The position numbers and the translations under genes are program-made. The notes under the pieces were generated by a model, which saw only the letters and a list, made by a program, of their open reading frames with translations, ran no database searches and was not told the DNA's origin. From Thermoguttaceae bacterium (lineage in GTDB: Bacteria > Planctomycetota > Planctomycetia > Pirellulales > Thermoguttaceae): a DNA stretch of 64,000 bases. Location of the stretch: the NCBI GenBank assembly GCA_017434455.1, contig JAFRFG010000065.1, positions 1 to 64,000 on the forward strand, written 5' to 3'. This document shows positions 42,353-50,152 of the stretch, in pieces; within the stretch, counting starts at the first letter, position 1, and each line of letters opens with the position of its first letter.

Positions 42353-43750
42353 TTATTGTTTCGCGTCGGAAAGAACGTTCGGGGCGCTTTCCTCCTTGGA
42401 GGAAGGCGCCCTTTCTCTTACGAGAAAAACCCCCGCGATAAGGGCAATCGCCGGTTGAATCGCTCCTCGATCAAAGATTTCGGCGGGGAACACAAGATGT
42501 ATCGCGACAAGCGCGGCGACCGCGGCCAGCGGCCAAAGCCAACCGGCGGGGCAGGGGCGCCCGACACAGAGCTTCAGCAGGAGTTTGAGCAATCCCAGCG
42601 CCGCCAGAAGAAACTCCACACCGTAGAACAGACGGATCCCGGTTCGAATTTGATCGGTTGACTCGGGGGGAAGCTGCTCTATCCGCTGAGGCGCGAGCCG
42701 CCACAGGGAGGCCATTCTTGATCCCGCGGCCCAGAGAAAATCGTATGGTCTGAGGCGAATCGTCTCCTGGGCGAGTGTTGCCGCCAAGGTGTTTCGAACC
42801 ACCTCGGTTTGGGGAGTGTCGGCCGCGATCCCGAGTTTGTCATATTCACTTTGAAGGCGCTCTTCCCACTGCCGGCCGAAAGCTTCTTCATCGGAGGGGA
42901 TAAGCAGCTTATACGTGTCGTAGTACGATGGGTTGTTCCCCAGATAGAGAGACTCCCCCGCGCGTGAGGTCATCAGCAAGGGGCGGCCAAACTGCCTGTA
43001 GTTTCTTGCCCCCCATGGAAAAAGAACAATCGCCGCGGCGGCGAGGAAAACAAACGCGGCGGCATGGGGCAGACGCCGTTCACCGGACCAAAGCCAAGGG
43101 AGGATCAACAAAACCAGGGCGATCAGCGCCGTGAAGGGGAGGAAGAACCAATGGAGCAAAGCGCCGAGACCGCAGCAAAGGCCGGCGGCGAACAACAAAA
43201 CCCATTGCCTCAGACCGGTGCGGTGTTGAGCCCAAAGAAGGGTAAAGATGACCGCGGCCGTGAAAAACGCGATGGCGGTATCGGGAAACACCAGGCGTGA
43301 CCGGTAGAGGAGAATCGGATCGGCGGCGGTCAAAAGCGCGCAGACGAAGGCGATCCACTCCGGGAGCCGCAGTTCCAAAGCGGTCTGAAAGACCAAGATC
43401 ACCGTCGCGACCCCCAAGATCCAATGAAGAAGCGCCACCGAGGCGTTGGGAGAGAGCATCAGGTGTTTGGCCCACATTTGGGGGGTGTTTTGGCCGACAC
43501 GCTCGGGGGTTAGCGGGCGGCTGCAATAGGAGACGGCGGCCAGCATGGCCGGATACAGAGGGGAAATGATGGCCGTCGGGGCCTTCCCGAGAAGCAGGGA
43601 TCCTTCCGCGCGGAGGGAGCGTGCCATCTGGCGGTAATGCTCCGGATCACGGTCGAAGGAGCGTGTGTCGAGAAACAGTACAGCGCCGCGGAGGAAAAAC
43701 GCCAGAAAGAAGATACCCAGAAGGGAACGCGCGTGGCTGTTTTGAGTCAT
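42353..43750 (-). CDS. GT39-like membrane glycosyltransferase
   Basis: 465-residue integral membrane protein with about ten helices and an early FLDTRSFDRDPEHYRQMARS loop, matching the ArnT/PMT-type GT-C fold in which an acidic residue in the first periplasmic loop is catalytic. It would transfer a sugar from a polyprenyl-phosphate donor to an acceptor outside the membrane, such as protein or lipid A-like glycan. GAGGA seven nt before ATG 43750 fixes the start; the frame extends upstream but without a better site. The gene is convergent with the porin-like gene and divergent from the MFS transporter gene. Donor and acceptor are unknown. Confidence 0.8.
   Translation of the reverse strand: MTQNSHARSLLGIFFLAFFLRGAVLFLDTRSFDRDPEHYRQMARSLRAEGSLLLGKAPTAIISPLYPAMLAAVSYCSRPLTPERVGQNTPQMWAKHLMLSPNASVALLHWILGVATVILVFQTALELRLPEWIAFVCALLTAADPILLYRSRLVFPDTAIAFFTAAVIFTLLWAQHRTGLRQWVLLFAAGLCCGLGALLHWFFLPFTALIALVLLILPWLWSGERRLPHAAAFVFLAAAAIVLFPWGARNYRQFGRPLLMTSRAGESLYLGNNPSYYDTYKLLIPSDEEAFGRQWEERLQSEYDKLGIAADTPQTEVVRNTLAATLAQETIRLRPYDFLWAAGSRMASLWRLAPQRIEQLPPESTDQIRTGIRLFYGVEFLLAALGLLKLLLKLCVGRPCPAGWLWPLAAVAALVAIHLVFPAEIFDRGAIQPAIALIAGVFLVRERAPSSKEESAPNVLSDAKQ
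42382..42419 (+). terminator. Terminator of the porin-like gene, inside the convergent coding region
   Basis: gggcgctttcctcc (42382-42395) pairs with ggaggaaggcgccc (42398-42411), one wobble, followed by a T-rich tttctctt. It lies within the last codons of the convergent membrane glycosyltransferase gene. Confidence 0.65.
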
Positions 43751-44085
43751 TCGACTATCCTCATTCAATCGATAAAAACCCGATCGGTCCGCGTCGATTA
43801 CGATTTGGGATTCTCCGCTTTGAGCGGGGGATTGCGGTTCGCCCGAAGCGACTGACAGAAATTGTATCTCCTTTGCCGGTTCGCGGTAATACCGAACGGG
43901 ATTTCTCTCCGCGGGGAAATGGTTCCTATCGGCGGAAGAAAGAGAAAATTTTCCGGGGAAGGATGTTGCTATTTGCAGTCTTATCTGTCATAATGACCTT
44001 ATAGCAGGTCACATCCGGCGTGGAAAACGATTCTTTCCGCGCGCGGGTGTTTCAATAGTCACCAATCTTAAGGAAATGGCGTTTT
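43751..44085. other. Divergent intergenic region
   Basis: About 335 bp without a convincing gene. It contains the MFS promoter and an imperfect inverted repeat around ccggttcg/cgaacgg (43879-43901). Confidence 0.45.
43966..43994 (+). promoter_or_regulatory. Promoter for the MFS transporter gene
   Basis: TTGCTA, 17 bp and CATAAT (43989-43994) form a good sigma-70-like promoter with a leader of about 85 nt. Confidence 0.5.
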
Positions 44086-45708
44086 ATGAGTGAGCAGACA
44101 GTAGCGAAGCCCGGATGCGTGATCCCTCGGCTTCAGTTGGCGTATTTGCTTCAGTTCGCGATCTGGGGCAGCTGGTCGATCGCCCTCGGCGGTTATATGT
44201 TTGGGAAGATGACTGGTAGAGAGATCGGGTATCTCTTCATGGCGGTTCCGATTGGGGCGATCGTCGCGCCGATGTTCATCGGCCCGATCGCCGACAGATT
44301 CTTCAGCGCGCAGAAGATGCTTGGTGTTCTGCACCTCATCAGCGGCGCGGCGCTGGTTGCCTGCGGCGTTATCAGTTCGAATGCTGAGGCGGCTGCCCAA
44401 GGGGGGCAAGTGGCGGTGTCGTTCTGGCCGATCATGGTTTTGATGCTCATCTCCGGGCTGTGTTATATGCCGTCGATTCCGCTGATCAACGCGATCGTCT
44501 TTAAGCATGTCCCGGAGAGCAGCAAACAGCCGGGGATCTTTATCTTCGGGACCATCGGCTGGATTTTAGTCTGCCTCCTCATCGAGGTGTTCGCCGGCGG
44601 CGCCGCGAAGCCGAACTTCTTCTTTATCGGCGGCGGCTGCGGTCTGGCTCTGGGGCTTTACGCGTTCACCCTTCCGAACACCCCGCCGAAGGGGGCCCCG
44701 GCTCCGGGAGAGAAGCGGGATGCCCTTGGGCTGGGCGCGCTGAAGATGTTTGGCGATCCGAAGTTTACCATCTTCGTCCTTTGCGCCTTCGCGGTGAGCA
44801 TCTTCGGGAGCAACTTCTACTTCCCCGCTTTGGTGCCGTACCTCTCCCAGAACGGCTTGCCGTCACCGGTGGCGCTGGGTACCCTCAACCAGTTCTCTGA
44901 GCTCTTCTTTATGGCGCTGCTGGCGGTTCTGGTCTCGCGCATTGGCCTGAAGTGGGTCCTCGTTCTTGGGATGAGCGCCTGGGCCGCGCGTTATATTATC
45001 TTCTCTCAGGATGGTCAGCAGTTCGCGTACGCGGGTCTTCTCCTTCATGGGATGGCGTACGCCTACCTCTATACCGCCGCTTACATGTTCGGCGACAAGG
45101 TCGCTCCCGATAACCTCAAGGCGTCGGTACAGTCGCTCCTGGCATTCCTCCTCCTCGGTATCGGTCAGGTACTCAGCGGCCTGTTCTACGGAATGCAGAT
45201 TGATAATTGCAAGGCCCAGATGGATAATTTCCCTAACGATGTTCCGATGGCTAAAGTCTCTTGGAGTACCAAGGATGCCGCCGAGAATCCGCTGCGGTTC
45301 CTCGATTTGGCCAAGTCGGTCCAATATCTGCAGGGTACAAAGAGTGTCTTTGATCTGCAGCCGAACGATCTGGTTAACTTCCAGAATGAGGATGGAACCA
45401 TCAATTTGGACGCTATTAATGCTGCCGACGGTGAGATGGTGTTTGGCAAAACCGAAACCGCGGAGGTCAGGAAAGACGAACTTAAAGCCGGTCTCGACGA
45501 GGTCGCAAAAGTTTGTGGGAAGGATGTGTCCCAATTGACGCGTGATGATTGGCTCTCGGTCCAGAAGAACAACTGGAAACAGTTCTTCTCGGGCAAGCCG
45601 TTCTTCCCGGCTTACTTCTGCCTCTTCTGGGTGGTCCTCTTCATCCTCTTCGGGCGTGAGCCGCAGGCGGCCGACGCCAAGAAGGACGAAGCCGACATCG
45701 TCTCCTAG
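44086..45708 (+). CDS. MFS transporter, nucleoside:H+ symporter-like
   Basis: Twelve-helix major facilitator of 540 residues. The N-terminal half (LQLAYLLQFAIWGSWSIALGGYM, MAVPIGAIVAPMFIGPIADR) resembles the NupG/XapB nucleoside permease family. Between the penultimate and last helices sits a soluble stretch of about 120 residues (roughly 365-495; DNCKAQMDNFPNDVPMAKV to TRDDWLSVQKNNW), much longer than in E. coli NupG. AAGGA lies about 11 nt before the ATG. The methyltransferase gene follows 5 bp after the stop, suggesting one operon. An exported nucleoside hydrolase occurs elsewhere in the window, so nucleoside scavenging is plausible. Confidence 0.8.
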   Translation: MSEQTVAKPGCVIPRLQLAYLLQFAIWGSWSIALGGYMFGKMTGREIGYLFMAVPIGAIVAPMFIGPIADRFFSAQKMLGVLHLISGAALVACGVISSNAEAAAQGGQVAVSFWPIMVLMLISGLCYMPSIPLINAIVFKHVPESSKQPGIFIFGTIGWILVCLLIEVFAGGAAKPNFFFIGGGCGLALGLYAFTLPNTPPKGAPAPGEKRDALGLGALKMFGDPKFTIFVLCAFAVSIFGSNFYFPALVPYLSQNGLPSPVALGTLNQFSELFFMALLAVLVSRIGLKWVLVLGMSAWAARYIIFSQDGQQFAYAGLLLHGMAYAYLYTAAYMFGDKVAPDNLKASVQSLLAFLLLGIGQVLSGLFYGMQIDNCKAQMDNFPNDVPMAKVSWSTKDAAENPLRFLDLAKSVQYLQGTKSVFDLQPNDLVNFQNEDGTINLDAINAADGEMVFGKTETAEVRKDELKAGLDEVAKVCGKDVSQLTRDDWLSVQKNNWKQFFSGKPFFPAYFCLFWVVLFILFGREPQAADAKKDEADIVS

Positions 45709-45713
45709 GGCTG

Positions 45714-46655
45714 ATGTTTGACTATCAGCTGATCGATTTTGGAGCCGGTCGGCGGCTGGAGCGATTCGGATCGCTCGTTCTCGACCGGCTCTGTCCGTCC
45801 GCCCGGTCCCTTCGGCCGATGAGCCGAGCGACGCGGGCGGATCTTCGTTTCATCGACGTTCGCTCGGAAAGCGGCGCTTTAGGGAAGCGCGGGTACTGGG
45901 AGGCGCTCACCCCCCAAGGAAGGGAGATTCTCGGTGGGGAGACCTCCCAGGAAGATTCCCCGCGGGGGCACTGGCAAATTCGCCATACCGAGCCCGATTT
46001 CACCCTCGATCTGGCCTGTTCCCCCTTTGGGCATATCGGGGTCTTCCCCGAGCAGGAAGAGAATTGGCGCCGGATCGGCCGCTATGTCCGCCGAGCGCTG
46101 CCGCTGCTCGGACGCCCCCCAAAAGTACTGAATCTTTTTGCCTATACCGGTGCCAGTTCCCTGGCGGCGGCCTCGGCCGGTGCCGAGGTGACTCATCTCG
46201 ACGCCGCGCGGAACATCGTCGATCGGGCCCGCTTGAACGCCTCGCTCTCTTCGGTTCAAGACCGTATCCGGTTCATTGCCGATGACGCGATGAAATTCGC
46301 CAGGCGCCAGGCCCGCCGGGGAAGCCGCTACGACGCCCTTATCCTCGATCCTCCAAGTTACGGCCACGGCGCTCGCGGCGAGGTCTGGCGCCTGGCGCGT
46401 GATTTGCCGAAGCTCTTGGGCGAGCTGTCGGCCCTGCTCGACACGACCGCTGCGATGGTTCTTCTGACCTGCCATACGCCCAGTGCCGACGCGCGGACGC
46501 TGGCGGCGATGATTCGCGAGAAGTTCCCGATGTGTGGGGGCGGGGCGTTTCGGATCGAAACGGGGACGATGACCCTTCGCGCCGCCGGCGCCAAAGTGCT
46601 GGAAAGCGGTTTTTTCGCGGTGTTGGAATCGGCCGTGAACCGACGGGGGGGCTAA
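45714..46655 (+). CDS. Class I SAM-dependent methyltransferase (RlmI/RlmK-like)
   Basis: 313 residues. The Rossmann core has KVLNLFAYTGASSLAAASAGA (motif I), EVTHLDAARN (motif II) and the catalytic ILDPPSYGHG motif, as in 23S rRNA methyltransferases of the PF10672 group. An N-terminal beta-rich domain (1-100) replaces the PUA domain of E. coli RlmI. The likely target is rRNA cytosine or guanine, not determinable here. It lies 5 bp after the MFS gene and its TAA overlaps the stop codon of the convergent FliJ-like gene by three bases. Confidence 0.82.
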   Translation: MFDYQLIDFGAGRRLERFGSLVLDRLCPSARSLRPMSRATRADLRFIDVRSESGALGKRGYWEALTPQGREILGGETSQEDSPRGHWQIRHTEPDFTLDLACSPFGHIGVFPEQEENWRRIGRYVRRALPLLGRPPKVLNLFAYTGASSLAAASAGAEVTHLDAARNIVDRARLNASLSSVQDRIRFIADDAMKFARRQARRGSRYDALILDPPSYGHGARGEVWRLARDLPKLLGELSALLDTTAAMVLLTCHTPSADARTLAAMIREKFPMCGGGAFRIETGTMTLRAAGAKVLESGFFAVLESAVNRRGG

Positions 46656-47047
46656 CGGTTATCCCTCCGGTTTTCCTCGGCCTTTTTCTCTTTGAGTTTC
46701 TCTAAAACACGGACCTCCCGCACGGCTTCGTCGAAGAGCGTCCGGGCTTCGGTCAGACGGGTTTGGATTTCGGTCAGTTCTTCTTCTTTTTGCCGGCGGT
46801 CACGCAAAAGACGATCTTGGGTTTGACTGAAAAGAACCAGCTGATTCGCGTCGATGGACGCGGCGTTTTGCGCCTTTCGCCAGAGGAGGCAGTGCTCACG
46901 CAGCTGTTCGTCGAACCGACGCAGCTGATCGAGACAAGCAAGGTGTTCCTCCTCGATAAGTGAAAGCGCCTGCCGCCTCAAGTCGCGCTGGTGTTCCCGA
47001 ATTTTTAAAATCCGGTCAAGGCGAAACGGTTTCGCGGTCACTTTCAT
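46652..47047 (-). CDS. FliJ-like coiled-coil protein
   Basis: 131 residues, almost entirely two long antiparallel coiled-coil helices with high Glu/Arg/Lys/Leu content. The N-terminal FRLDRILKIREHQRD and C-terminal RVLEKLKEKKAEE match the flagellar chaperone FliJ, which engages the export gate FlhA and the ATPase FliI. Length fits FliJ (about 147). No other flagellar gene is near; it follows two outer-membrane genes with a 19-bp gap. It could also be a type III secretion (YscO-like) stalk or an unrelated coiled coil. No strong ribosome-binding site precedes it. Confidence 0.6.
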   Translation of the reverse strand: MKVTAKPFRLDRILKIREHQRDLRRQALSLIEEEHLACLDQLRRFDEQLREHCLLWRKAQNAASIDANQLVLFSQTQDRLLRDRRQKEEELTEIQTRLTEARTLFDEAVREVRVLEKLKEKKAEENRRDNR

Positions 47048-47066
47048 CCGCCTATAGTTTCTATCG

Positions 47067-48383
47067 CTAATACCACAGTTTCAGGCGAAAGACCGCCGAG
47101 GTTTTGGGGGAGATACTCTCGTCAAAGGGGGTATCCAATCCTTCGATCGTCAGTTTTCGGCCCAGCACCAGCCCCCCCTCCAGCGCCCAGTTGATCTCTC
47201 GGTGATGGATTCGTTCCATCCCGAAGAGAATCCGCCAATCGTGATAGTTCATCTTGTAATCTCGGTACTCCCCCCTTTGGGGATCGCTTCGAAAGACCCA
47301 TCGCCCGCCGTCGAGCTCGCCGGAGATATACCCCCAGTAGGAGGAATCGATCTTGCTCGATAAGGTACTGAAGCGTTTGGCGATCTTTGGGCGGGGGAAG
47401 TACAGATCCGCCCTGATGTCCTCGTTGGGACGCAGCTGTAAGCCGGCGACGGGGAGGATCTCGACCCCAGACAGACCGGTATACATCGCGCCGAAAATCA
47501 GCCGCCGGGTATTGTCTAACTCGACTTCGGCCGAAACTTCCCCGGTCAGCCGCAGCGCTTTAGAGCCGTCCGCGGAAAAGTCACTGTTCCAGCTTATCCC
47601 CAGCCCCAGATTGAGGAGGAGATCCTCGTTAAAGGATCCCAGATAACGGAGATCCCCCCCGGCGCTGTAGAGGTTCACGCTCTCCCCCAGAACCGGGATG
47701 TTCTCGACCGGGAAATTAAAGCCCGTCCAGCCGAACTTGGGGGAGGCCAGAAAGAGGTGATCGTCATCGGGGAGAGGGAAGAGGAAGGTCACAGAGGCAT
47801 CGGCGGTCGTTTGGCCGCTTCGTTCGGCTCCCGTATTGGGGATATACCCTATCGAGCCGCAGGCGCCTTGAAAAAAACTCTCCCGCGCGTCCGTCGGCTC
47901 GCCAAGAAGGGAACCGACCGCCGGTTCGCTCCATTGGCGAATCCCCGGCGGACCGTACTCGGCGTCGACGTTGAATCCGTAGAGATGATAACCGCTGCCG
48001 TAACCGGCGGTTCCGTTGAGAGGGTCGTCGTAACTCCCCGGGGCGGTGGTCTGAGAGAACAGCCGTGTCTTTCCCGGGGAAGAAGGCATCGCGGATGGGG
48101 CTTCAGGAGGAATACCCTCCTCGGCGGCAGAAGAGATCTTGGTTGGATTCTGTCCGTCGACGGCCGGCGGGATCGGAAGTACTTTCCTCGGGTTGGAGTA
48201 CCCCGTGATTCCGTTTTCCGACCGCTTGTTGTAGAGGGTCGTCCCATCGTAAGAGAAAAATTTCTGCTGGGCTGCGGTCCGCCCGGCGGAAAGAAACAGC
48301 AGCAGCCACAGCAGGCCGACAGAAACCGAAGCGAGTTTCGGTCCATTTTTTATCACGGCCGTGACTGGCTTGACGGTTTTCAT
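47067..48383 (-). CDS. Outer-membrane beta-barrel protein, paralogue 2
   Basis: 438-residue exported protein. The signal peptide (SVGLLWLLLFLSAGRTAAQ) is followed by a Pro-rich linker and a barrel-like region ending FRLKLWY, an outer-membrane-type terminal aromatic. It shares order and phrases with the upstream gene: a LPVAGLQLRPNED strand pair, a DLYFPRPKIAKRF segment and SYWGYISGELDGGRW, so the two are tandem paralogues. The start at 48383 places the signal peptide properly and lies 19 bp after the upstream stop. No function is recognised; planctomycete barrels of this kind are usually uncharacterised. Confidence 0.72.
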   Translation of the reverse strand: MKTVKPVTAVIKNGPKLASVSVGLLWLLLFLSAGRTAAQQKFFSYDGTTLYNKRSENGITGYSNPRKVLPIPPAVDGQNPTKISSAAEEGIPPEAPSAMPSSPGKTRLFSQTTAPGSYDDPLNGTAGYGSGYHLYGFNVDAEYGPPGIRQWSEPAVGSLLGEPTDARESFFQGACGSIGYIPNTGAERSGQTTADASVTFLFPLPDDDHLFLASPKFGWTGFNFPVENIPVLGESVNLYSAGGDLRYLGSFNEDLLLNLGLGISWNSDFSADGSKALRLTGEVSAEVELDNTRRLIFGAMYTGLSGVEILPVAGLQLRPNEDIRADLYFPRPKIAKRFSTLSSKIDSSYWGYISGELDGGRWVFRSDPQRGEYRDYKMNYHDWRILFGMERIHHREINWALEGGLVLGRKLTIEGLDTPFDESISPKTSAVFRLKLWY

Positions 48384-48402
48384 AGGTACGATAGAGTTGG
48401 TG

Positions 48403-49905
48403 TTAATACATAATACCGGCTTTAAGATAGACGGTACTGTTCGGGCTGAAGATCTTCCCCTGGTATCGGGTATAGACCTGACGAGCGAAGGCCCCTCCGA
48501 CCTCAAATGAGCCGGCCAGCCCGCAGGCCGTCGAGAAAGTCACGCCGCCGCCGACACGGTAGTCGTTGTAGTCGACTTTCTGGCTGATTTCGTCTTCGGA
48601 CATATACCAGCTGCCTCCGCCGATATCACCTTGAATGTACGCCCACCAGTCGGTATCGTTGACCTTTTTGAGGAAATGGGAGAATTTCGGGTTCGGGAAC
48701 ACGAAGTACCAGAGGTTGACGTCGTTCGGCTGCCAGACAATCCCCGCGGAGGGGAGAAGCTTGAATCTATTGCGGTTGTAGTAGACCACGCCGCCGACGG
48801 CTTGGATATACTCGTTGATCCGAAGCGTTCCCAGGCCGCGTCCGCGGATAAAGATGCTGTCGCGATAGATTTTGCACGATGAGTTGGCCAAGCCGACCTG
48901 AACCCAGATATCCCCGCCGAAGTCCTTGGTGAATTGGGGCCGGACGCCGACACCCAGGGCGACCTCAAAGGTCTTCGATGGCATCACGTCTTTGGTCGGA
49001 TTGTGCCACAGCTGCATCCTCGCGCTGGGGGCCAGGTACCAGTAACCGGAGACGGAGTTGTCGTTGGCGTGCGGAATGAGACTGCACGGGAGCGCGAATC
49101 GGCCGGCGATATCGAATTCATGGATCCCCAGCCCGGAATCGGAGCTTCCGCGGGGAACAAAGGTGTAGTTGGCCGAAAAGGAGTCCCAGAATCGCTTCAT
49201 CGTCCCGACCGGCTCGTTGAGGAAGGTCTGTCCGGGAGGCGCGGGGCTGGTGGGGGAGGGCTGGAGAATGGCGGTATTGACGTCGGTCAGCGGCGGGGCG
49301 ATGGAGGATCCCGAGATCATCGAGTTCCCTGTCGAGCTGTTTGAGGTGATCGACGTGGAGGACGCGGTGGAACCTAACGACGGCTGCTGCGAGGCGGTAC
49401 CGGTCTGGGCAATGAACGTAGGGGTCGTGTAGGCGCTGTAGCCGCTTTGCGCCACGGGCATATTCGTCGTGTTGATCGTGGCGGTGCTCAGCGGGGGGGC
49501 AATTTGCGAGGGATTGTTGTATTGCTGCTGAATGGTTCCCCAATAGTCACTGGATTGCCCGCGGATGAGGAACTCCTCGCCGGCCAACTGACTGTAGAGC
49601 CCCCTTCTTCGCGGTTGGAAGAGTACCTCGAAAAAAGATGGCTCGACATCGACACAGTCAGCGTCGATATACCGGGGGTCGATGTCGTCGGGGCTGGCAC
49701 ACAGGACGTCTTGGCCAAGAACCGTCTCTTGGTTGGACCAGTCAAACAGACCGAGGCCGCTCCAAAGCCCCACCGTTCCGAATGCCTGGGCGTACTCCAC
49801 ACCAAAACAGACCACCAGCAGCGCGAACAGCAGCCGAAACCACGCCGCGGCGCGGCGGAATCCATGCCTGGCGGATGTTCTTTGGGATAGTGCTTTTCGG
49901 TTCAT
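48403..49905 (-). CDS. Outer-membrane beta-barrel protein, paralogue 1
   Basis: 500 residues with a signal peptide (AAAWFRLLFALLVVCFGVEYAQA), an N-terminal linker rich in Ser/Thr/Gln (about 125-205), and a beta-barrel region ending VYLKAGIMY. Diagnostic strings shared with the downstream paralogue are LLPSAGIVWQPND, FVFPNPKFSHF and DWWAYIQGDIGGGSW. An RGRGLGTLRI segment and conserved aromatic strands suggest a channel or an anchoring barrel. GGAAAG precedes ATG 49905. A good promoter lies just upstream, in a divergent arrangement with the GNAT gene. Confidence 0.75.
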   Translation of the reverse strand: MNRKALSQRTSARHGFRRAAAWFRLLFALLVVCFGVEYAQAFGTVGLWSGLGLFDWSNQETVLGQDVLCASPDDIDPRYIDADCVDVEPSFFEVLFQPRRRGLYSQLAGEEFLIRGQSSDYWGTIQQQYNNPSQIAPPLSTATINTTNMPVAQSGYSAYTTPTFIAQTGTASQQPSLGSTASSTSITSNSSTGNSMISGSSIAPPLTDVNTAILQPSPTSPAPPGQTFLNEPVGTMKRFWDSFSANYTFVPRGSSDSGLGIHEFDIAGRFALPCSLIPHANDNSVSGYWYLAPSARMQLWHNPTKDVMPSKTFEVALGVGVRPQFTKDFGGDIWVQVGLANSSCKIYRDSIFIRGRGLGTLRINEYIQAVGGVVYYNRNRFKLLPSAGIVWQPNDVNLWYFVFPNPKFSHFLKKVNDTDWWAYIQGDIGGGSWYMSEDEISQKVDYNDYRVGGGVTFSTACGLAGSFEVGGAFARQVYTRYQGKIFSPNSTVYLKAGIMY

Positions 49906-49974
49906 TCGGGGCTTTCCGTACTTTCCACGCGGCCGGATGGGAGCCAAACGCATCCGGCACAACAATCACCGGGG

Positions 49975-50003
49975 TGATAACATATTTGGGTCGAACCTGT
50001 CAA
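49975..50003 (-). promoter_or_regulatory. Promoter for the barrel-protein genes
   Basis: On the minus strand TTGACA (50003-49998), 17 bp and TTATCA (49980-49975) form a good sigma-70 promoter with a leader of about 62 nt. Confidence 0.55.
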
Positions 50004-50013
50004 GAGAACATTT

Positions 50014-50027
50014 TTGCCGGCCGGCAA
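50014..50027. promoter_or_regulatory. Palindrome between divergent promoters
   Basis: The perfect 14-bp palindrome ttgccggccggcaa sits between the -35 boxes of two divergent promoters (minus at 49998-50003, plus at 50039-50044). Its position and symmetry suit a dimeric regulator's operator; that role is inferred. Confidence 0.4.
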
Positions 50028-50038
50028 GGAAGGGAACT

Positions 50039-50066
50039 TTGATTTTCTCGGAGAATTGTGTATATT
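50039..50066 (+). promoter_or_regulatory. Promoter for the GNAT-birA pair
   Basis: TTGATT, 16 bp and TATATT (50061-50066) form a fair sigma-70 promoter, with a leader of about 80 nt. Confidence 0.45.
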
Positions 50067-50152
50067 GGGACACTAGTGACGGTGGTCTTTGCGGTGATCT
50101 TGGGAAGAACCGCCCACGGTGAGATTTTACGATTCGGAGAATTGGTTTTTTT

